Below, piece after piece: positions 35,200-46,763 of a stretch of DNA of 64,000 bases. Positions within the stretch are counted from its first letter, which is position 1. Each line of letters opens with the position of its first letter. Origin of the DNA: Exilibacterium sp. (GTDB lineage Bacteria; Pseudomonadota; Gammaproteobacteria; Pseudomonadales; Cellvibrionaceae); the NCBI GenBank assembly GCA_028280195.1, contig JANQMH010000029.1, positions 1 through 64,000 on the forward strand. The letters run 5' to 3'. The translations under genes and the position numbers were made by a program. The notes below the pieces were generated by a model. The model saw only the letters and a program-made list of their open reading frames with translations, searched no databases and was not told the DNA's origin.

Positions 35200-36501
35200 A
35201 TGGCACTCCCCCAATCCAAACAGATCGTGATTGCCGCCGTGGTCATTCTGCTGCTGGTAATCGGCTTTGGGCTGTGGCAGCAGCTGGAGTGGGTGGAGGA
35301 GGAAGTCGATCGCGGCTTCAGCGACGAAGCCCGACAAAAGCCCACGCTGGCGGCAGAGCGCTTTTTGCGCTCGCTGGATCTGCAGGCGGAATCGCGGCGC
35401 GGCTTCTCCCTGCTGGATGAAATGAGCGGCGGCGCCTCTCCGGTAACACTGGACGACAACCTGGTATTGATCAATGCCCACCGCACACTGCGGGAAAAAC
35501 GCCTGCAGACACTGTGGCAGTGGGTAGAGGACGGCGGGCACCTGATTGTCTCCGCCCGCAACCGCTTTCTCGGCAACAGCAATCCGGAACAGGATCTGTT
35601 GCTGGCGCGACTGGGTGTGGAACTGATCGACGAGGCAGAGTACCGCCTGCAAGTGGAGCAACTGCAGCAACAAGACGCGGCAGATCCGCCAGCCCCGACA
35701 CAGCAGCAACCATCGCAACAACCGGCAGCGCAAGACGGCGACCCCCAGATTTATCGGGATCTGCCGGAGACCATCGTGCAGTTAAAGTCCGGATGCTCAC
35801 CGGCTGTTGTCGAGGTGACCTTTAGAGATGAAGACGAACCGCTGAAGGCCAACTGGTACGGCCAGCCTTCACTGATCGACAGCCAGGATCGGGCCAGCGG
35901 CTGGATAAGCAGTGAAGGCGGCCTGAAACTGCTGCAGTTCGAAATCGGCGAAGGCATGATCACCGTTACCACCGACAATCAGATCTGGACCAACCGCCGT
36001 ATCGGCTGCCACGATCACGCCTATATGTTGTGGCTGTTCGCCGGCGACAGTGGCAAGACCTGGTTTGTCATCAACCAGGACTCGCCCTCGCTGTGGGTTA
36101 CCCTGTGGCAGGCGGCGCCTTTTGGCCTGGCTCTGAGCTTGCTGGCCCTGTTGTTGTGGCTGTGGCAACAGGCGGTGCGTTTCGGCCCGATTCTGATTCG
36201 CACCCATATCGAGCGGCGCCGCTTTCTCGAACACACCCAGGCCAACGCGGCTTTTCTATGGCGCCACGGCCAGCAACATACGCTGATAAAAAGCCTGCGC
36301 GACGATATCAACCAGCGCCTGCGCTGGCGCCATCGCGGCTTTGACGAGCTGCCGGAAAAACAGCAAGTGGAAAGTCTGCAGCGGCTGACCGCGCTGCCGG
36401 CAGTGTTCATCAAAGAGGCGATGTTTGCCGAGGCCGGCGCCGGCGAGCAGGATTTCCAGCGCCTGGTCGAACAGCTGCAACAGCTCAGGAACCGCTTGTG
36501 A
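35200..36501 (+). CDS. DUF4350-type membrane protein
   Basis: A 433-residue protein with an N-terminal helix (IVIAAVVILLLVIGFGLW), an extracytoplasmic domain with DUF4350 character (GFSLLDEMSGGASPVTLDDNL, LWQWVEDGGHLIVSARN) interrupted by a Gln/Pro-rich stretch, a second helix (PFGLALSLLALLLWLWQQAV) and a soluble C-terminus (RTHIERRRFLEHTQANAAFL). It lies in the MoxR operon 11 nt after the DUF4129 gene. ATG at 35200 is the first start giving a membrane N-terminus. Confidence 0.87.
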   Translation: MALPQSKQIVIAAVVILLLVIGFGLWQQLEWVEEEVDRGFSDEARQKPTLAAERFLRSLDLQAESRRGFSLLDEMSGGASPVTLDDNLVLINAHRTLREKRLQTLWQWVEDGGHLIVSARNRFLGNSNPEQDLLLARLGVELIDEAEYRLQVEQLQQQDAADPPAPTQQQPSQQPAAQDGDPQIYRDLPETIVQLKSGCSPAVVEVTFRDEDEPLKANWYGQPSLIDSQDRASGWISSEGGLKLLQFEIGEGMITVTTDNQIWTNRRIGCHDHAYMLWLFAGDSGKTWFVINQDSPSLWVTLWQAAPFGLALSLLALLLWLWQQAVRFGPILIRTHIERRRFLEHTQANAAFLWRHGQQHTLIKSLRDDINQRLRWRHRGFDELPEKQQVESLQRLTALPAVFIKEAMFAEAGAGEQDFQRLVEQLQQLRNRL

Positions 36502-36552
36502 ACGCCCGCGCAACTGTCTATTACTTGACGAAAACAGCAACAGGTATATGCC

Positions 36553-37536
36553 ATGACTGATACAGGTCCCACTGACGATCCGATTCAACAGAGCGCAGCC
36601 ATCGTCGCCACGCTGCGCGATGAAATAAAAAAAGCGCTGGTCGGACAGGACGCCGTTATCGACCAGGTACTGGTCGCTCTGCTGGCCGGCGGCCATGTGC
36701 TGGTGGAGGGCGTGCCGGGGCTCGGCAAAACACTGCTGGTGCGCAGCCTGGCACGCTGTTTCGGCGGCGACTTTTCCCGCGTGCAATTCACGCCCGACCT
36801 GATGCCGTCAGACATCACCGGGCACGCCATTTTCGACATGCAGAGCCAGCAGTTCCAGGTGCGCCGCGGCCCGGTATTTACCAATCTGCTGCTGGCCGAT
36901 GAAATCAATCGCGCGCCGGCAAAAACTCAGGCGGCCCTGTTGGAAGTGATGCAGGAACGGCAGATCACCATTGAGGGCGAGTCGTTCACCACCGGTGAGC
37001 CCTTCATGGTACTGGCCACCCAGAACCCGGTGGAACAGGAGGGCACTTATCCTCTGCCGGAAGCCGAACTGGATCGCTTCATGCTGAAAATCTTTATCGA
37101 CTATCCACAGCAGGACGATGAAGAAAAACTGGTGCAGCAGATCTGCGGTTCGGAAAACAACGACGGCTTCAACCTGACGCAACTGCGCACACTGATCAAA
37201 CCGCAAAATATTCTGGCGATGCAGAGACTGGCCAACCGCATCAGCGTCGACCCGGCCGTACTCGCCTATGCCGTGCGCCTGGCACGCTCCACCCGCGACT
37301 GGAGCGGTATCTCCCGCGGCGCCGGCCCGCGCGCCAGCATCGCCCTGGTGGCGGCCGCCAAAGCGCGGGCGCTGATGCAAGGCAATACCTACATCACCCC
37401 GGACCACATAAAGGAAATAGCGCTGCCGGTATTGCGACACCGTATTTTACTGGCAGCGGAGCTGGAAATCGAAGGCGTGGATGCCGATCACACGCTGCGG
37501 GAACTGCTCGAGCAAGTGGAAGCACCACGGCAATGA
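36553..37536 (+). CDS. MoxR-family AAA+ ATPase
   Basis: A 327-residue cytoplasmic ATPase. Walker A GVPGLGKT (residues 53-60), Walker B LLLADEINR (D116, E117), sensor region ATQNPVEQEGTYPLPEAELDRF, all intact. MoxR proteins act as chaperones for vWA or DUF58 partner proteins. The next gene (DUF58) overlaps by 4 nt (ATGA), so the two are coupled. Confidence 0.95.
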   Translation: MTDTGPTDDPIQQSAAIVATLRDEIKKALVGQDAVIDQVLVALLAGGHVLVEGVPGLGKTLLVRSLARCFGGDFSRVQFTPDLMPSDITGHAIFDMQSQQFQVRRGPVFTNLLLADEINRAPAKTQAALLEVMQERQITIEGESFTTGEPFMVLATQNPVEQEGTYPLPEAELDRFMLKIFIDYPQQDDEEKLVQQICGSENNDGFNLTQLRTLIKPQNILAMQRLANRISVDPAVLAYAVRLARSTRDWSGISRGAGPRASIALVAAAKARALMQGNTYITPDHIKEIALPVLRHRILLAAELEIEGVDADHTLRELLEQVEAPRQ

Positions 37537-38897
37537 TACGCCGCCGCGTCTACCCTGCCAGGCGCCTGGTTGCCGCCGCGCTGGTGCTGGCGGCAGCGGC
37601 ATTTGCAGCGGCCCTGATCGCGGCCGTATCGGGCGAGCTGTGGCTGCAGCAGCGCGAACAGTTTTTCCTTGCGGCATCGCTGCTGCTGATACTGCTGGCA
37701 CTGGCCGACTACTGGCGCGCGCGGCACCCGCCGGCGCTCAAGCTGGTGCGCAGGCTGCCCGGCAATCTGTCGGTGGGCAAGGCCACGGCGGTGACACTGA
37801 GCATCAGTCATCGCGGCCTCGAGCGGCGCTGTTCGGTACAGGTGTTCGATGGCATCAACGATACCATGGAAGCCGAGCCCATGCCCTGCAGCGTCGAACT
37901 GGTGCCGGGCCAGGTCAGCCGCAGCCACTACCGCCTGCGCGCGCTGCAACGCGGGCCGCAACACTTCGGCCCGGCCCAGCTGCGCATCGCCAGCCCCTGG
38001 GGCCTTTGGCAGACACTGTGCGTGTGCGCCGACGAGGCCGGCGCCGGGCAAACCACGGTCAAGGTATTTCCGGACTTTGCCGCCATCGCCGCCTATACGC
38101 TGCTGGCCACCGACAACCATACCAGTCAGCTCGGCATCAAGAAAAAGCCGCGCCGCGGCGAGGGTATGGAGTTCCACCAGTTGCGCGAGTACCGCAAGGG
38201 CGACAGCATGCGGCAGATCGACTGGAAGGCCACATCGCGGCGGCACAGCCTGATTTCCAAGGAGTATCAGGACGAGCGCGATCAGCAGATTCTGCTGCTG
38301 GTCGACAGCGGCCGGCGCATGCGCGCCAAGGACGACAGCCTCAGTCACTTCGACCACTCGCTCAACGCCACCCTGCTGGTCAGTTATATCGCTTTGCGCC
38401 AGGGCGACAGCGTCGGTGTGATGAGCTTTGGCGAAACCCAGCGCTGGATTCCCAACCAGAAAGGCGTCGGCAATGTCAACGCCATTCTCAACGGCCTCTA
38501 CGATCTGCAGCCCGGTGTCAGCGCCTCCGACTATGTGGCCGCAGCCGAATATTTGATGGCAGTACAGCGCAAGCGCTCGCTGGTGATACTGGTGACCAAC
38601 ACCCGCGACGAAGATGTGGACGAGTTGCTGATGGCCCTGAAGCTGTTGCGCCGCCGCCACCTGGTGCTGCTGGCCAATATTCGCGAAAAGGCGCTGGATC
38701 GGGCCGTGGTCGAACCGGTGGCCTCATTCGATGACGCGCTGCGCTACAGCGGCGCCCATCACTACCTCGAAAGCCGCCAGCAGACCCAGCAGAGGATTCA
38801 TTCCCAGGGCATCTACAGCATCGACTGCACGCCTGAACAATTGCCGGTGCAGGTGGCCAACAGTTACCTGGAGATCAAACGCACCGGGGTGCTTTAA
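37533..38897 (+). CDS. DUF58-domain protein (vWA-like), MoxR partner
   Basis: A 454-residue protein with two N-terminal membrane helices (LVAAALVLAAAAFAAALIAA, FLAASLLLILLALADYW) and the DUF58 signature GEGMEFHQLREYRKGDSMRQ followed by IDWKATSRRHSLISKEY. A vWA-like fold follows, with DSGRRMRAKDDSLSHFDHSL as the metal-site region. It is the last gene of the operon. The molecular role is not settled for the family. Confidence 0.93.
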   Translation: MIRRRVYPARRLVAAALVLAAAAFAAALIAAVSGELWLQQREQFFLAASLLLILLALADYWRARHPPALKLVRRLPGNLSVGKATAVTLSISHRGLERRCSVQVFDGINDTMEAEPMPCSVELVPGQVSRSHYRLRALQRGPQHFGPAQLRIASPWGLWQTLCVCADEAGAGQTTVKVFPDFAAIAAYTLLATDNHTSQLGIKKKPRRGEGMEFHQLREYRKGDSMRQIDWKATSRRHSLISKEYQDERDQQILLLVDSGRRMRAKDDSLSHFDHSLNATLLVSYIALRQGDSVGVMSFGETQRWIPNQKGVGNVNAILNGLYDLQPGVSASDYVAAAEYLMAVQRKRSLVILVTNTRDEDVDELLMALKLLRRRHLVLLANIREKALDRAVVEPVASFDDALRYSGAHHYLESRQQTQQRIHSQGIYSIDCTPEQLPVQVANSYLEIKRTGVL

Positions 38898-38955
38898 GGA
38901 TGATCCCGGGTCCGGCACCGGTGCAGCGCGCGGCATAATCCGCCACGCTGTCTGT

Positions 38956-40011
38956 TCAGGAGGCGGCTTTTAACGCGTCGATCAGCTGTTCGGTCTGCGC
39001 TACCGTGCCAACTGTCACCCTCAAGCCGGGCTTGCCGTCGGCATCGGCTTTGGGCCGTACCAGTATGCCCCGCTGCATCAGCCGCTCATTGACAGCCGCG
39101 GCATCCGGCGGAAACACCCACAGATAGTTGGCGCCGCTGGGCCAGTACTCGATACCCGCGTCGTGCAGATAGCGCTCCAGCAGCGGCTTGGCCTCCAGCA
39201 TTACCTCGCGCACATAGTCGCGGGTATAGTCGGGGTTGTCCAGCGCCGCGCGCGCTGCCACCACCGCCAGTTGATTGACATCGTAGGGGCCGCGTACATT
39301 GAGCAGCGCACGAATGTTTTCCGCGGCCGACAGTACATAGCCGAAGCGTATCGACGGCAGGCCCCAGGTTTTGGAGAACGTGCGGGTGACAAATAAATTG
39401 TTATGCCCGTCCAGCTGATCGGCAACTGTTTCGCGGCTGTACTCGAAATAACACTCGTCCACCAGCACCGCCGCCTGCGGCGCCGCCGCGGCAATGGCGA
39501 GAATATCCTCTCGCGGCACCAGTGTGCCGCTGGGGTTGTTGGGATTGGCGATAACGATCAGCCGCGTCTGCGCGGTGATTGCCGCCAGCACCGCGGCGGT
39601 GGGGAAGCCGCGGTCACGGCTATAGCGAGGTTCGCTGATGCGCAGGTCCTGCACCGCCGCACACTGCCGGTAGATGGCAAAACTGGGGCCGGGAATGATG
39701 GCGTGGTCGCCGCTGGCAGCCGCGGCGCGGATAATCAGGTCGATGCCCTGATCCGAACCGTTGGTGATCATCACCTGGCCGGCCGCCAGCCCGCAGTAAT
39801 CGGCCAGGCGCTGGCCAATATCGCTGTATGACGGGTACATCTGCAGGCGGTCGCCACTAATGAAGTCGATCAATGCGCGCTTGATCGGCTCGCTCACCGG
39901 CACCGTGCGCTCATTGAAATCCAACAGGGTAAAGCGCTGCGGATCGCGCCCCTCCAGCGGCGGCACATAGGCACTCATACGGGCAATATGGGGTTTTAAA
40001 ACGCTACTCAT
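38956..40011 (-). CDS. PLP aminotransferase, HisC-like (class I/II)
   Basis: A 351-residue fold-type I aminotransferase. The PLP lysine is K214 in TRTFSKTWGLPSIRFGY; NPNNPSGT and LVDECYFEY are also present. Length and sequence fit histidinol-phosphate aminotransferase or a paralog acting on aromatic or phosphorylated amino acids. The gene is not with other his genes; it follows proB by 19 nt, so a role in proline-related or other amino-acid metabolism cannot be excluded. Confidence 0.88.
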   Translation of the reverse strand: MSSVLKPHIARMSAYVPPLEGRDPQRFTLLDFNERTVPVSEPIKRALIDFISGDRLQMYPSYSDIGQRLADYCGLAAGQVMITNGSDQGIDLIIRAAAASGDHAIIPGPSFAIYRQCAAVQDLRISEPRYSRDRGFPTAAVLAAITAQTRLIVIANPNNPSGTLVPREDILAIAAAAPQAAVLVDECYFEYSRETVADQLDGHNNLFVTRTFSKTWGLPSIRFGYVLSAAENIRALLNVRGPYDVNQLAVVAARAALDNPDYTRDYVREVMLEAKPLLERYLHDAGIEYWPSGANYLWVFPPDAAAVNERLMQRGILVRPKADADGKPGLRVTVGTVAQTEQLIDALKAAS

Positions 40012-40030
40012 AATAACTTGCTGCCGCTCT

Positions 40031-41152
40031 CTACACTAATACCAGGTTGTCGCGGTGGATCAACTCGTCGTCATCTTTATAGCCCAGCAGCTCGTCGATG
40101 CGCTCACTGGGCTGACCGATGATGCTATGGGCTTCCTCGCTGTTGTAGTTTACCAGTCCGCGGGCGACTTCACGGCCTTCGGCATCGGTGCAGATCACCA
40201 TATCGCCGCGCGAAAAGCTGCCCTCGACCCGTTTGACCCCGACCGGCAGCAGGCTGCGGCCGCTCTCGCGCAATACCCGCACCGCGCCGTCATCAAGCAC
40301 CAGGGTGCCGCGCATTTTCAGCTGCCCGGCAATCCAGCGCTTGCGCGCCGCCTGCGGCTGCTGTTCGGCCACCAGCAGGGTTCCCAGGTCTTCACCGGCG
40401 TAAATGCGTTCCAGCACAGCGTCGATGCGGCCGCCGGCAATCAGGGTATGGGCGCCCGAGCGCGCCGCCAGCCGTGCCGCCCGCACCTTGGTAACCATGC
40501 CGCCGCGGCCCAGCTTGCCGCCGCTGCCGGCCATGGCATCGAGGTTGCGATCGAGGGCCGCGACTTCGCTGAGGACGCTGGCGGCGGGATTAGCGCGCGG
40601 ATCGGCGTCGTACATACCATCCTGGTCGGTCAGTATTACCAGCAGATCGGCTTCCATCAGATTGGCCACCAGAGCGCCCAGGGTATCGTTGTCGCCGAAG
40701 CGTATTTCATCGGTAACGACAGTATCGTTCTCGTTGACGACGGGGATGACACCGAGACCGACCAGGGTGCGCAGGGTGGAGCGCGCATTGAGATAGCGCT
40801 GGCGATTGGAAAGGTCGTCGTGATCCACCAGCACTTGAGCGGTCTGCAGGCCAAAGCGCTGAAATGCCTGCTCGTAGGTCTGCACCAGCCCCATCTGGCC
40901 CACGGCGGCGGCGGCCTGCAGGCGATGGATACTGTCGGGGCGTTGGCGCCAGCCCAGGCGCGTCATGCCGGCGGCGACTGCGCCGGAGGAGACCAGAATC
41001 AGCTCGATGCCGCTGCGGTGCAATTGCACCATCTGTTCAACCCAGCCGCCGATCGCAGTGCTGTCAAGTCCCTTGCCGTGGTCGGTCAGCAGGGTACTGC
41101 CGATCTTTATCACCCAGCGGCCGGTCTGCCGCAGGGAGTCTCTGGCACTCAT
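40031..41152 (-). CDS. proB: glutamate 5-kinase
   Basis: A 373-residue enzyme phosphorylating glutamate in the first step of proline synthesis. Kinase domain: [70 protein letters not shown] domain covers the last ~80 residues. The start at 41152 overlaps the DUF402 stop (ATGA). The order obgE-DUF402-proB resembles the obgE-proB linkage common in gammaproteobacteria. Confidence 0.96.
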   Translation of the reverse strand: MSARDSLRQTGRWVIKIGSTLLTDHGKGLDSTAIGGWVEQMVQLHRSGIELILVSSGAVAAGMTRLGWRQRPDSIHRLQAAAAVGQMGLVQTYEQAFQRFGLQTAQVLVDHDDLSNRQRYLNARSTLRTLVGLGVIPVVNENDTVVTDEIRFGDNDTLGALVANLMEADLLVILTDQDGMYDADPRANPAASVLSEVAALDRNLDAMAGSGGKLGRGGMVTKVRAARLAARSGAHTLIAGGRIDAVLERIYAGEDLGTLLVAEQQPQAARKRWIAGQLKMRGTLVLDDGAVRVLRESGRSLLPVGVKRVEGSFSRGDMVICTDAEGREVARGLVNYNSEEAHSIIGQPSERIDELLGYKDDDELIHRDNLVLV

Positions 41153-41643
41153 AATATCTGCCTCATCAACATCTCCGAGCACTGCCGCCACTGCTGCTGC
41201 AGGACTTCGCGATTCAGTGCAATACTCTCACAGGTATCGGCAATGATTTGCGCCAGCCGCGGCTCCAGGTTTGCCGGCAGTTCACTCTCGTCCAGTACCC
41301 GGTATTCACCCGCCGATGTTATCAGGATATCGACGACCAGGTCGCGCCAGAAGATTCTATCGGCGCGGATTCGGGTCGAATCACAGATATTGAGATAAAA
41401 CGCGCGGGTCTCGCCGGCACAGCTGAGAAAGTGATAGACGTTATAACAGCGCGACTCCCAGAAATAGCCGATGCTGAGATCGCCCTGCCGCAGGGCCACA
41501 CCGTGCAATTGTATAGCCTTTGGCAGGCGGTACAAAACCGCCGCGCTGCCCGCATCGCTGTGCAGCAGGTCGCACTGAAATTCGTGGCGCTCACCGGACA
41601 GCGTCTGTTTGACTTCGAGGATTTTGCCCAGATGCATCTTCAA
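41149..41643 (-). CDS. DUF402-domain protein
   Basis: A 164-residue cytoplasmic protein with the DUF402 pattern: [35 protein letters not shown] followed by [11 protein letters not shown]. The family includes nucleoside-phosphate phosphohydrolases and RNA-related proteins; which applies is unknown. It overlaps proB by 4 nt and follows obgE by 72 nt. Confidence 0.85.
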   Translation of the reverse strand: MKMHLGKILEVKQTLSGERHEFQCDLLHSDAGSAAVLYRLPKAIQLHGVALRQGDLSIGYFWESRCYNVYHFLSCAGETRAFYLNICDSTRIRADRIFWRDLVVDILITSAGEYRVLDESELPANLEPRLAQIIADTCESIALNREVLQQQWRQCSEMLMRQIL

Positions 41644-41715
41644 TCACCCAGTGCTATAGGGAACCTATATGTAAAAATATGCGATGTGTTGGCTTTGCGA
41701 CGGGTGCTGCAGGAA

Positions 41716-42954
<1,239 letters not shown>

Positions 42955-42961
42955 CTAAAAT

Positions 42962-43095
42962 GGACACCCATCTTAATTCCCCCACCTTAATTTCCAGCTT
43001 CTAGCAGTTTCTAGAATGGACACTCAACTTAAGGCCCTGAAGTGGGTGTCCACGTTAACATCCTGCTAAAGTGGGTGTCCCTAAAGTGGGTGTCC
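42962..43095. repeat. GGACACCC repeat cluster 4 (one plus, three minus)
   Basis: Exact cores at 42962 (plus) and at 43044, 43073 and 43088 (minus orientation, gtgggtgtcc), with a degenerate tggacactc at 43018. The local unit is ctaaagtgggtgtcc. It separates rpmA from obgE. Confidence 0.92.
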
Positions 43096-43116
43096 ATTTT
43101 AAGATCGCTCAAATAA

Positions 43117-43143
43117 AAAGCCCTATCTTTATGACAGGGCTTT
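43117..43143 (-). terminator. Rho-independent terminator after rpmA
   Basis: Stem aaagccct/agggcttt (43117-43124 and 43136-43143) with a T-rich run on the minus strand, about 58 nt past the rpmA stop. Confidence 0.85.
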
Positions 43144-43200
43144 CGGGAGGGCTGCAGCCGGCAAGGGAGTGAGCTGGCGCCCGGTGATCAGTACCGGTGT

Positions 43201-43455
43201 TTAAGCGACGACGCTGACGAACTTGCGGTTTTTCGGGCCTTTTACTTCAAATTTGACCACGCCGTCAGCCTTTGCGAACAGAGTGTGGTCCTTGCCAATA
43301 CCCACATTGACGCCGGCGTGAAACTTGGTACCGCGCTGGCGAATGATAATATTGCCGGCAATAACCTGCTGACCGCCATAGCGCTTCACACCCAGGCGTT
43401 TACTTTCCGAATCGCGGCCGTTTCGGGTACTGCCGCCAGCTTTCTTATGGGCCAT
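43201..43455 (-). CDS. rpmA: 50S ribosomal protein L27
   Basis: An 84-residue ribosomal protein: [20 protein letters not shown] at the N-terminus, followed by [19 protein letters not shown]. It lies at the 23S rRNA peptidyl-transferase region. It is cotranscribed with rplU, 16 nt upstream. Confidence 0.98.
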   Translation of the reverse strand: MAHKKAGGSTRNGRDSESKRLGVKRYGGQQVIAGNIIIRQRGTKFHAGVNVGIGKDHTLFAKADGVVKFEVKGPKNRKFVSVVA

Positions 43456-43471
43456 CTCTAATAACTCCTAG

Positions 43472-43783
43472 TTAGGCTTTGATTGCGGTTATTTTCACTT
43501 CGGTATACCACTGCCGATGTCCCTGGCGCTTCATGGAATGCTTGCGGCGGCGAAATTTAATGATTTTGACCTTGTCTCCACGACCATGCTTTACCACTTC
43601 GGCCCTGACCTTGGCGCCGTCAACCAGCGGGGCCCCAATTTTGATGTCATCACCATCGGCCACCAGCAGCACGTTATCAAAGTCAACGGCCTCACCAGTG
43701 GCCGCATCGATTTTTTCCAGCTTGAGAGTCTCGCCCTCAACCACGCGGTGTTGCTTGCCACCGCTGACGATTACTGCATACAT
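43472..43783 (-). CDS. rplU: 50S ribosomal protein L21
   Basis: A 103-residue ribosomal protein: [20 protein letters not shown] and [17 protein letters not shown]. The start at 43783 matches the family; an ATG at 43798 adds five residues. It is expressed from the promoter at 43971-43999. Confidence 0.98.
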   Translation of the reverse strand: MYAVIVSGGKQHRVVEGETLKLEKIDAATGEAVDFDNVLLVADGDDIKIGAPLVDGAKVRAEVVKHGRGDKVKIIKFRRRKHSMKRQGHRQWYTEVKITAIKA

Positions 43784-43930
43784 TGTACGCTGCTCCAATT
43801 CTCAACAAGTAAAGAGCCGCTCCCCGACGTCCAGCGGGACACCTGCGCAACTCACTCTGATCCAGATTCGGACGACACGAAGCAGCCCTGCCAACTACCG
43901 GTTATCCGGTTGCGACCGCGGCTTTCAGGG

Positions 43931-43938
43931 GGACACCC
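43931..43938 (+). repeat. single GGACACCC copy in rplU leader
   Basis: An exact core in the expected 5' untranslated region of rplU, 148 nt before the start codon on the opposite strand sense; a degenerate ggacacct lies about 100 nt nearer rplU. Confidence 0.85.
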
Positions 43939-43970
43939 ACCACAGAGCTTGCGTCGTTTAAGGGGCGCAG

Positions 43971-43999
43971 ATGATACGGCAAACGGCCTGACAACGCAA
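43971..43999 (-). promoter_or_regulatory. sigma70-like promoter of rplU-rpmA
   Basis: On the minus strand, TTGCGT (43994-43999), a 17-nt spacer and TATCAT (43971-43976). Confidence 0.7.
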
Positions 44000-44028
44000 G
44001 CTGATAGCCGCTCGCGGCGCTGAATCCC

Positions 44029-44058
44029 TTGACAGCAGGCCGACAGCGCCCCTAGCAT
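44029..44058 (+). promoter_or_regulatory. sigma70-like promoter of ispB
   Basis: TTGACA (44029-44034), 18-nt spacer, TAGCAT (44053-44058), about 43 nt before the start codon. Confidence 0.6.
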
Positions 44059-44100
44059 CCGTTAATCTCCTTCGCGCAAACCCTAACCCCCGTGGTGCCC

Positions 44101-45063
44101 ATGCTGCCGTTTCACAAAGTAGTAGAAAACGACTTCCGCGATGTCAACCAGTTGATTATCGAGCAACTCCATTCCAATGTGGACCTGGTCGAGAATATCG
44201 GCAACTACTTAGTGGAAGCTGGCGGCAAGCGCCTGCGGCCGCTGCTGGTGCTATTGACCACCAATGCGCTCGGCTACGACGGTCGCCGTCACTTGGAGCT
44301 GGCGGCGGTAATTGAGTTTATTCACACCGCCACCCTGCTGCACGACGATGTGGTGGACATCTCCGCGCTGCGCCGCGGGCGGCCCACAGCCAACGCCAAA
44401 TGGGGCAATGCGCCCAGCGTGCTGGTGGGGGACTTCCTCTACTCGCGCGCCTTCCAGATGATGGTGGCGATCGGCAATATGGAGATCATGCGCAATCTGG
44501 CTGACACCACCAACACCATCTCCGAAGGCGAGGTGCAGCAGTTGGTTAACGCCAGGGATCCGGCCGTCAGCGAAGTTGCTTATCTAACCGTGATCCACAA
44601 GAAAACCGCAGCCCTGTTTGAGGCCGCCTGCGAAACGGCGGCTATTCTCTGTCAAAGCCCCGCCCCCCAGCGCGCCGCCCTGCGCCGCTATGGCTATCAT
44701 CTCGGCATGGCCTTTCAACTGGTTGACGATGCGCTCGACTATCGCGGTGACGCCGAGGCGCTGGGAAAGAATGTGGGGGACGATCTGGCCGAGGGCAAGC
44801 CCACCCTGCCACTGATTTACGCTATGGCCAAATCCTCTGGTGAGCAGGTCGAACTGATTGCCAGAGCCATCCGCGAGGGCGCCGTGGATGAGCTGGCGGC
44901 GATTGTGGAAATTGTCAAAAACAGCGGTGGCCTGCGTTATACCGAGGATTGCGCCAAACGCGAGGCCGCCAAGGCCATCGACGAGTTGTCGCAGCTGCCG
45001 GACACGATCTACAGTCGCGCTATGGTAGACTTAGCCAAGTTCGCGACCGATCGCAACTACTGA
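44101..45063 (+). CDS. ispB: octaprenyl diphosphate synthase
   Basis: A 320-residue trans-polyprenyl transferase making the side chain of ubiquinone. First Asp-rich motif LLHDDVVDISALRRGRPTAN, second QLVDDALDYRGD, and GKRLRPLLVLL near the N-terminus. ATG at 44101 begins the conserved PFHKVV stretch; a GTG at 44092 would add three residues. It is divergent from rplU as in other gammaproteobacteria. Confidence 0.95.
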   Translation: MLPFHKVVENDFRDVNQLIIEQLHSNVDLVENIGNYLVEAGGKRLRPLLVLLTTNALGYDGRRHLELAAVIEFIHTATLLHDDVVDISALRRGRPTANAKWGNAPSVLVGDFLYSRAFQMMVAIGNMEIMRNLADTTNTISEGEVQQLVNARDPAVSEVAYLTVIHKKTAALFEAACETAAILCQSPAPQRAALRRYGYHLGMAFQLVDDALDYRGDAEALGKNVGDDLAEGKPTLPLIYAMAKSSGEQVELIARAIREGAVDELAAIVEIVKNSGGLRYTEDCAKREAAKAIDELSQLPDTIYSRAMVDLAKFATDRNY

Positions 45064-45131
45064 CAGGGGCGCCGGGTGCATGCCCAAGCGAACACAATAC
45101 CCTAGACTACAATGCGCTGAATGGTGTCACC

Positions 45132-46763
45132 ATGCCTGAACACACCCTGGCCGCACGCTACAGCAATTGGACTGTGCTGCGCGAGCGGCGAAAATTCTGG
45201 GAGCAACACTCACTGTCGGAGGCCTTCAGACGGGACCCCGAACGCGCCCGGCGCTATTCTCTGACGGCAGCCGGTATTTTTCTGGACTATTCCAAGAACC
45301 ATGTGGATGCTGAGACTCTTCAGGCCCTGCTGTCGCTGGCGCAGGAAGCTGACCTTGGCAACGCCATAGCCGACTTGCAGGCAGGCAAGCCGGTCAATAA
45401 CACCGAGCAACGCCCCGCACTGCACACGATACTGCGCTCCCAGAGTCAACCGGCCGATGACCGAGGTGCAACGGTGGCCGCTGCCCTGGAAAAAATGGCG
45501 GCCTTCGTCAGCTCCGTACACAGCGGCAAATGGCGGGGGTTCAGCGATAAACCGATCAGCGATGTGGTCAATATCGGCATCGGCGGTTCAGATCTGGGCC
45601 CTCGCATGGTGACCCGGGCACTGCGCGGCTATCTTAACAATGGCGTGCAAGTGCACTTTGTCGCCAATGTGGACGGCGCCGACCTGTGCGACACGCTGGC
45701 CGCCCTCAACCCCGAAACCACCCTGTTCATCGTTGCCTCCAAGTCCTTCAGCACTCTCGAAACCCGTGAAAATGCCTTCTCAGCACGCCGGTGGACTCTC
45801 GCCAGCGGCTGCCCCGAGGCGGAACTGCAGCGCCATTACGTCGCCGTGAGCAGCAATATCGACGCCGCGCAGCGTTTCGGCATTGCCGCGGACAATATTT
45901 TCCCGATGTGGGACTGGGTCGGCGGCCGCTATTCGCTCTGGTCCGCCATCGGCCTGCCGATCGCCCTGGCCGCCGGCATGGAAAACTTCAACGCCCTGCG
46001 CCGCGGCGCCGCTAATATGGACACCCACTTTAGCGAGGCGCCACTGGAGAGCAATATGCCGGTGCTGCTGGCGCTGATTACGTTCTGGTACAGCGAATTT
46101 TGGCAGGCCCAAAGCCAGGCAATACTACCTTACGCACAGCGCCTGGCGCAGTTGCCCGCCTATCTGCAGCAGCTGGATATGGAGAGCCTGGGCAAAGGGG
46201 TAGACCGCGAGGGCATCGCCGTGGACTACCAGACCGGCCTGATTCTGTGGGGAACGGAAGGCACCAATGGCCAGCATTCGTTCCACCAGCTATTACACCA
46301 GGGCACTCGCCTGGTGCCGGTAGATTTTATTGCCAGCCGTCAGCCAATGAGCGAACTGGACGGCCAGCACCGGCACCTGCTGGCCTGCTGTATCAGTCAG
46401 AGCCAGGCACTGCTGGCCGGCAAATCGCTGGCGCAGGCCGGGCAGGAGCTGCGCGCTAAGGGCTTAGGTGACGCCGAGGTGGCGGCGCTGGCGCCCCACA
46501 AGGTGATACCGGGTAACCGGCCCAGTAATACGCTGCTGATGGAAAACCTGTCACCAGAGACTCTCGGTGCTCTGATCGCGCTTTACGAACACAAGGTCTA
46601 CTGCCTGAGCGTGCTGTGGAATATCAATGCCTTTGACCAGTGGGGCGTCGAGTTGGGCAAGCAGTTGGGCACCGCAATCCACCCAGCCATGCAGAGTGGC
46701 GAATGCCCGGAGGATTGGGACGGATCGACCCGGCAGCTGGTAAAGTTAATGGCTGGTGATTAG
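45132..46763 (+). CDS. pgi: glucose-6-phosphate isomerase
   Basis: A 543-residue enzyme interconverting glucose-6-phosphate and fructose-6-phosphate. Motifs: [47 protein letters not shown] and [20 protein letters not shown]. Length matches E. coli Pgi. The ATG at 45132 is chosen because preceding codons overlap ispB and are unlike the family. Its 3' end overlaps the convergent phosphomannomutase gene by 18 nt. Confidence 0.96.
   Translation: MPEHTLAARYSNWTVLRERRKFWEQHSLSEAFRRDPERARRYSLTAAGIFLDYSKNHVDAETLQALLSLAQEADLGNAIADLQAGKPVNNTEQRPALHTILRSQSQPADDRGATVAAALEKMAAFVSSVHSGKWRGFSDKPISDVVNIGIGGSDLGPRMVTRALRGYLNNGVQVHFVANVDGADLCDTLAALNPETTLFIVASKSFSTLETRENAFSARRWTLASGCPEAELQRHYVAVSSNIDAAQRFGIAADNIFPMWDWVGGRYSLWSAIGLPIALAAGMENFNALRRGAANMDTHFSEAPLESNMPVLLALITFWYSEFWQAQSQAILPYAQRLAQLPAYLQQLDMESLGKGVDREGIAVDYQTGLILWGTEGTNGQHSFHQLLHQGTRLVPVDFIASRQPMSELDGQHRHLLACCISQSQALLAGKSLAQAGQELRAKGLGDAEVAALAPHKVIPGNRPSNTLLMENLSPETLGALIALYEHKVYCLSVLWNINAFDQWGVELGKQLGTAIHPAMQSGECPEDWDGSTRQLVKLMAGD

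Noticed and set aside
33470..35206. 578-codon antisense frame over the DUF4129 gene
   Set aside because: The operon on the plus strand is continuous with coupled start/stop codons; antisense product is Gln-rich without domains.
46018..46026. GGACACCC inside pgi
   Set aside because: It codes a conserved NMDTHF-like stretch of the enzyme and is a single copy; treated as chance. Similar single hits in the DoxX, thioesterase, RmlD-like and lipoprotein genes were also set aside.
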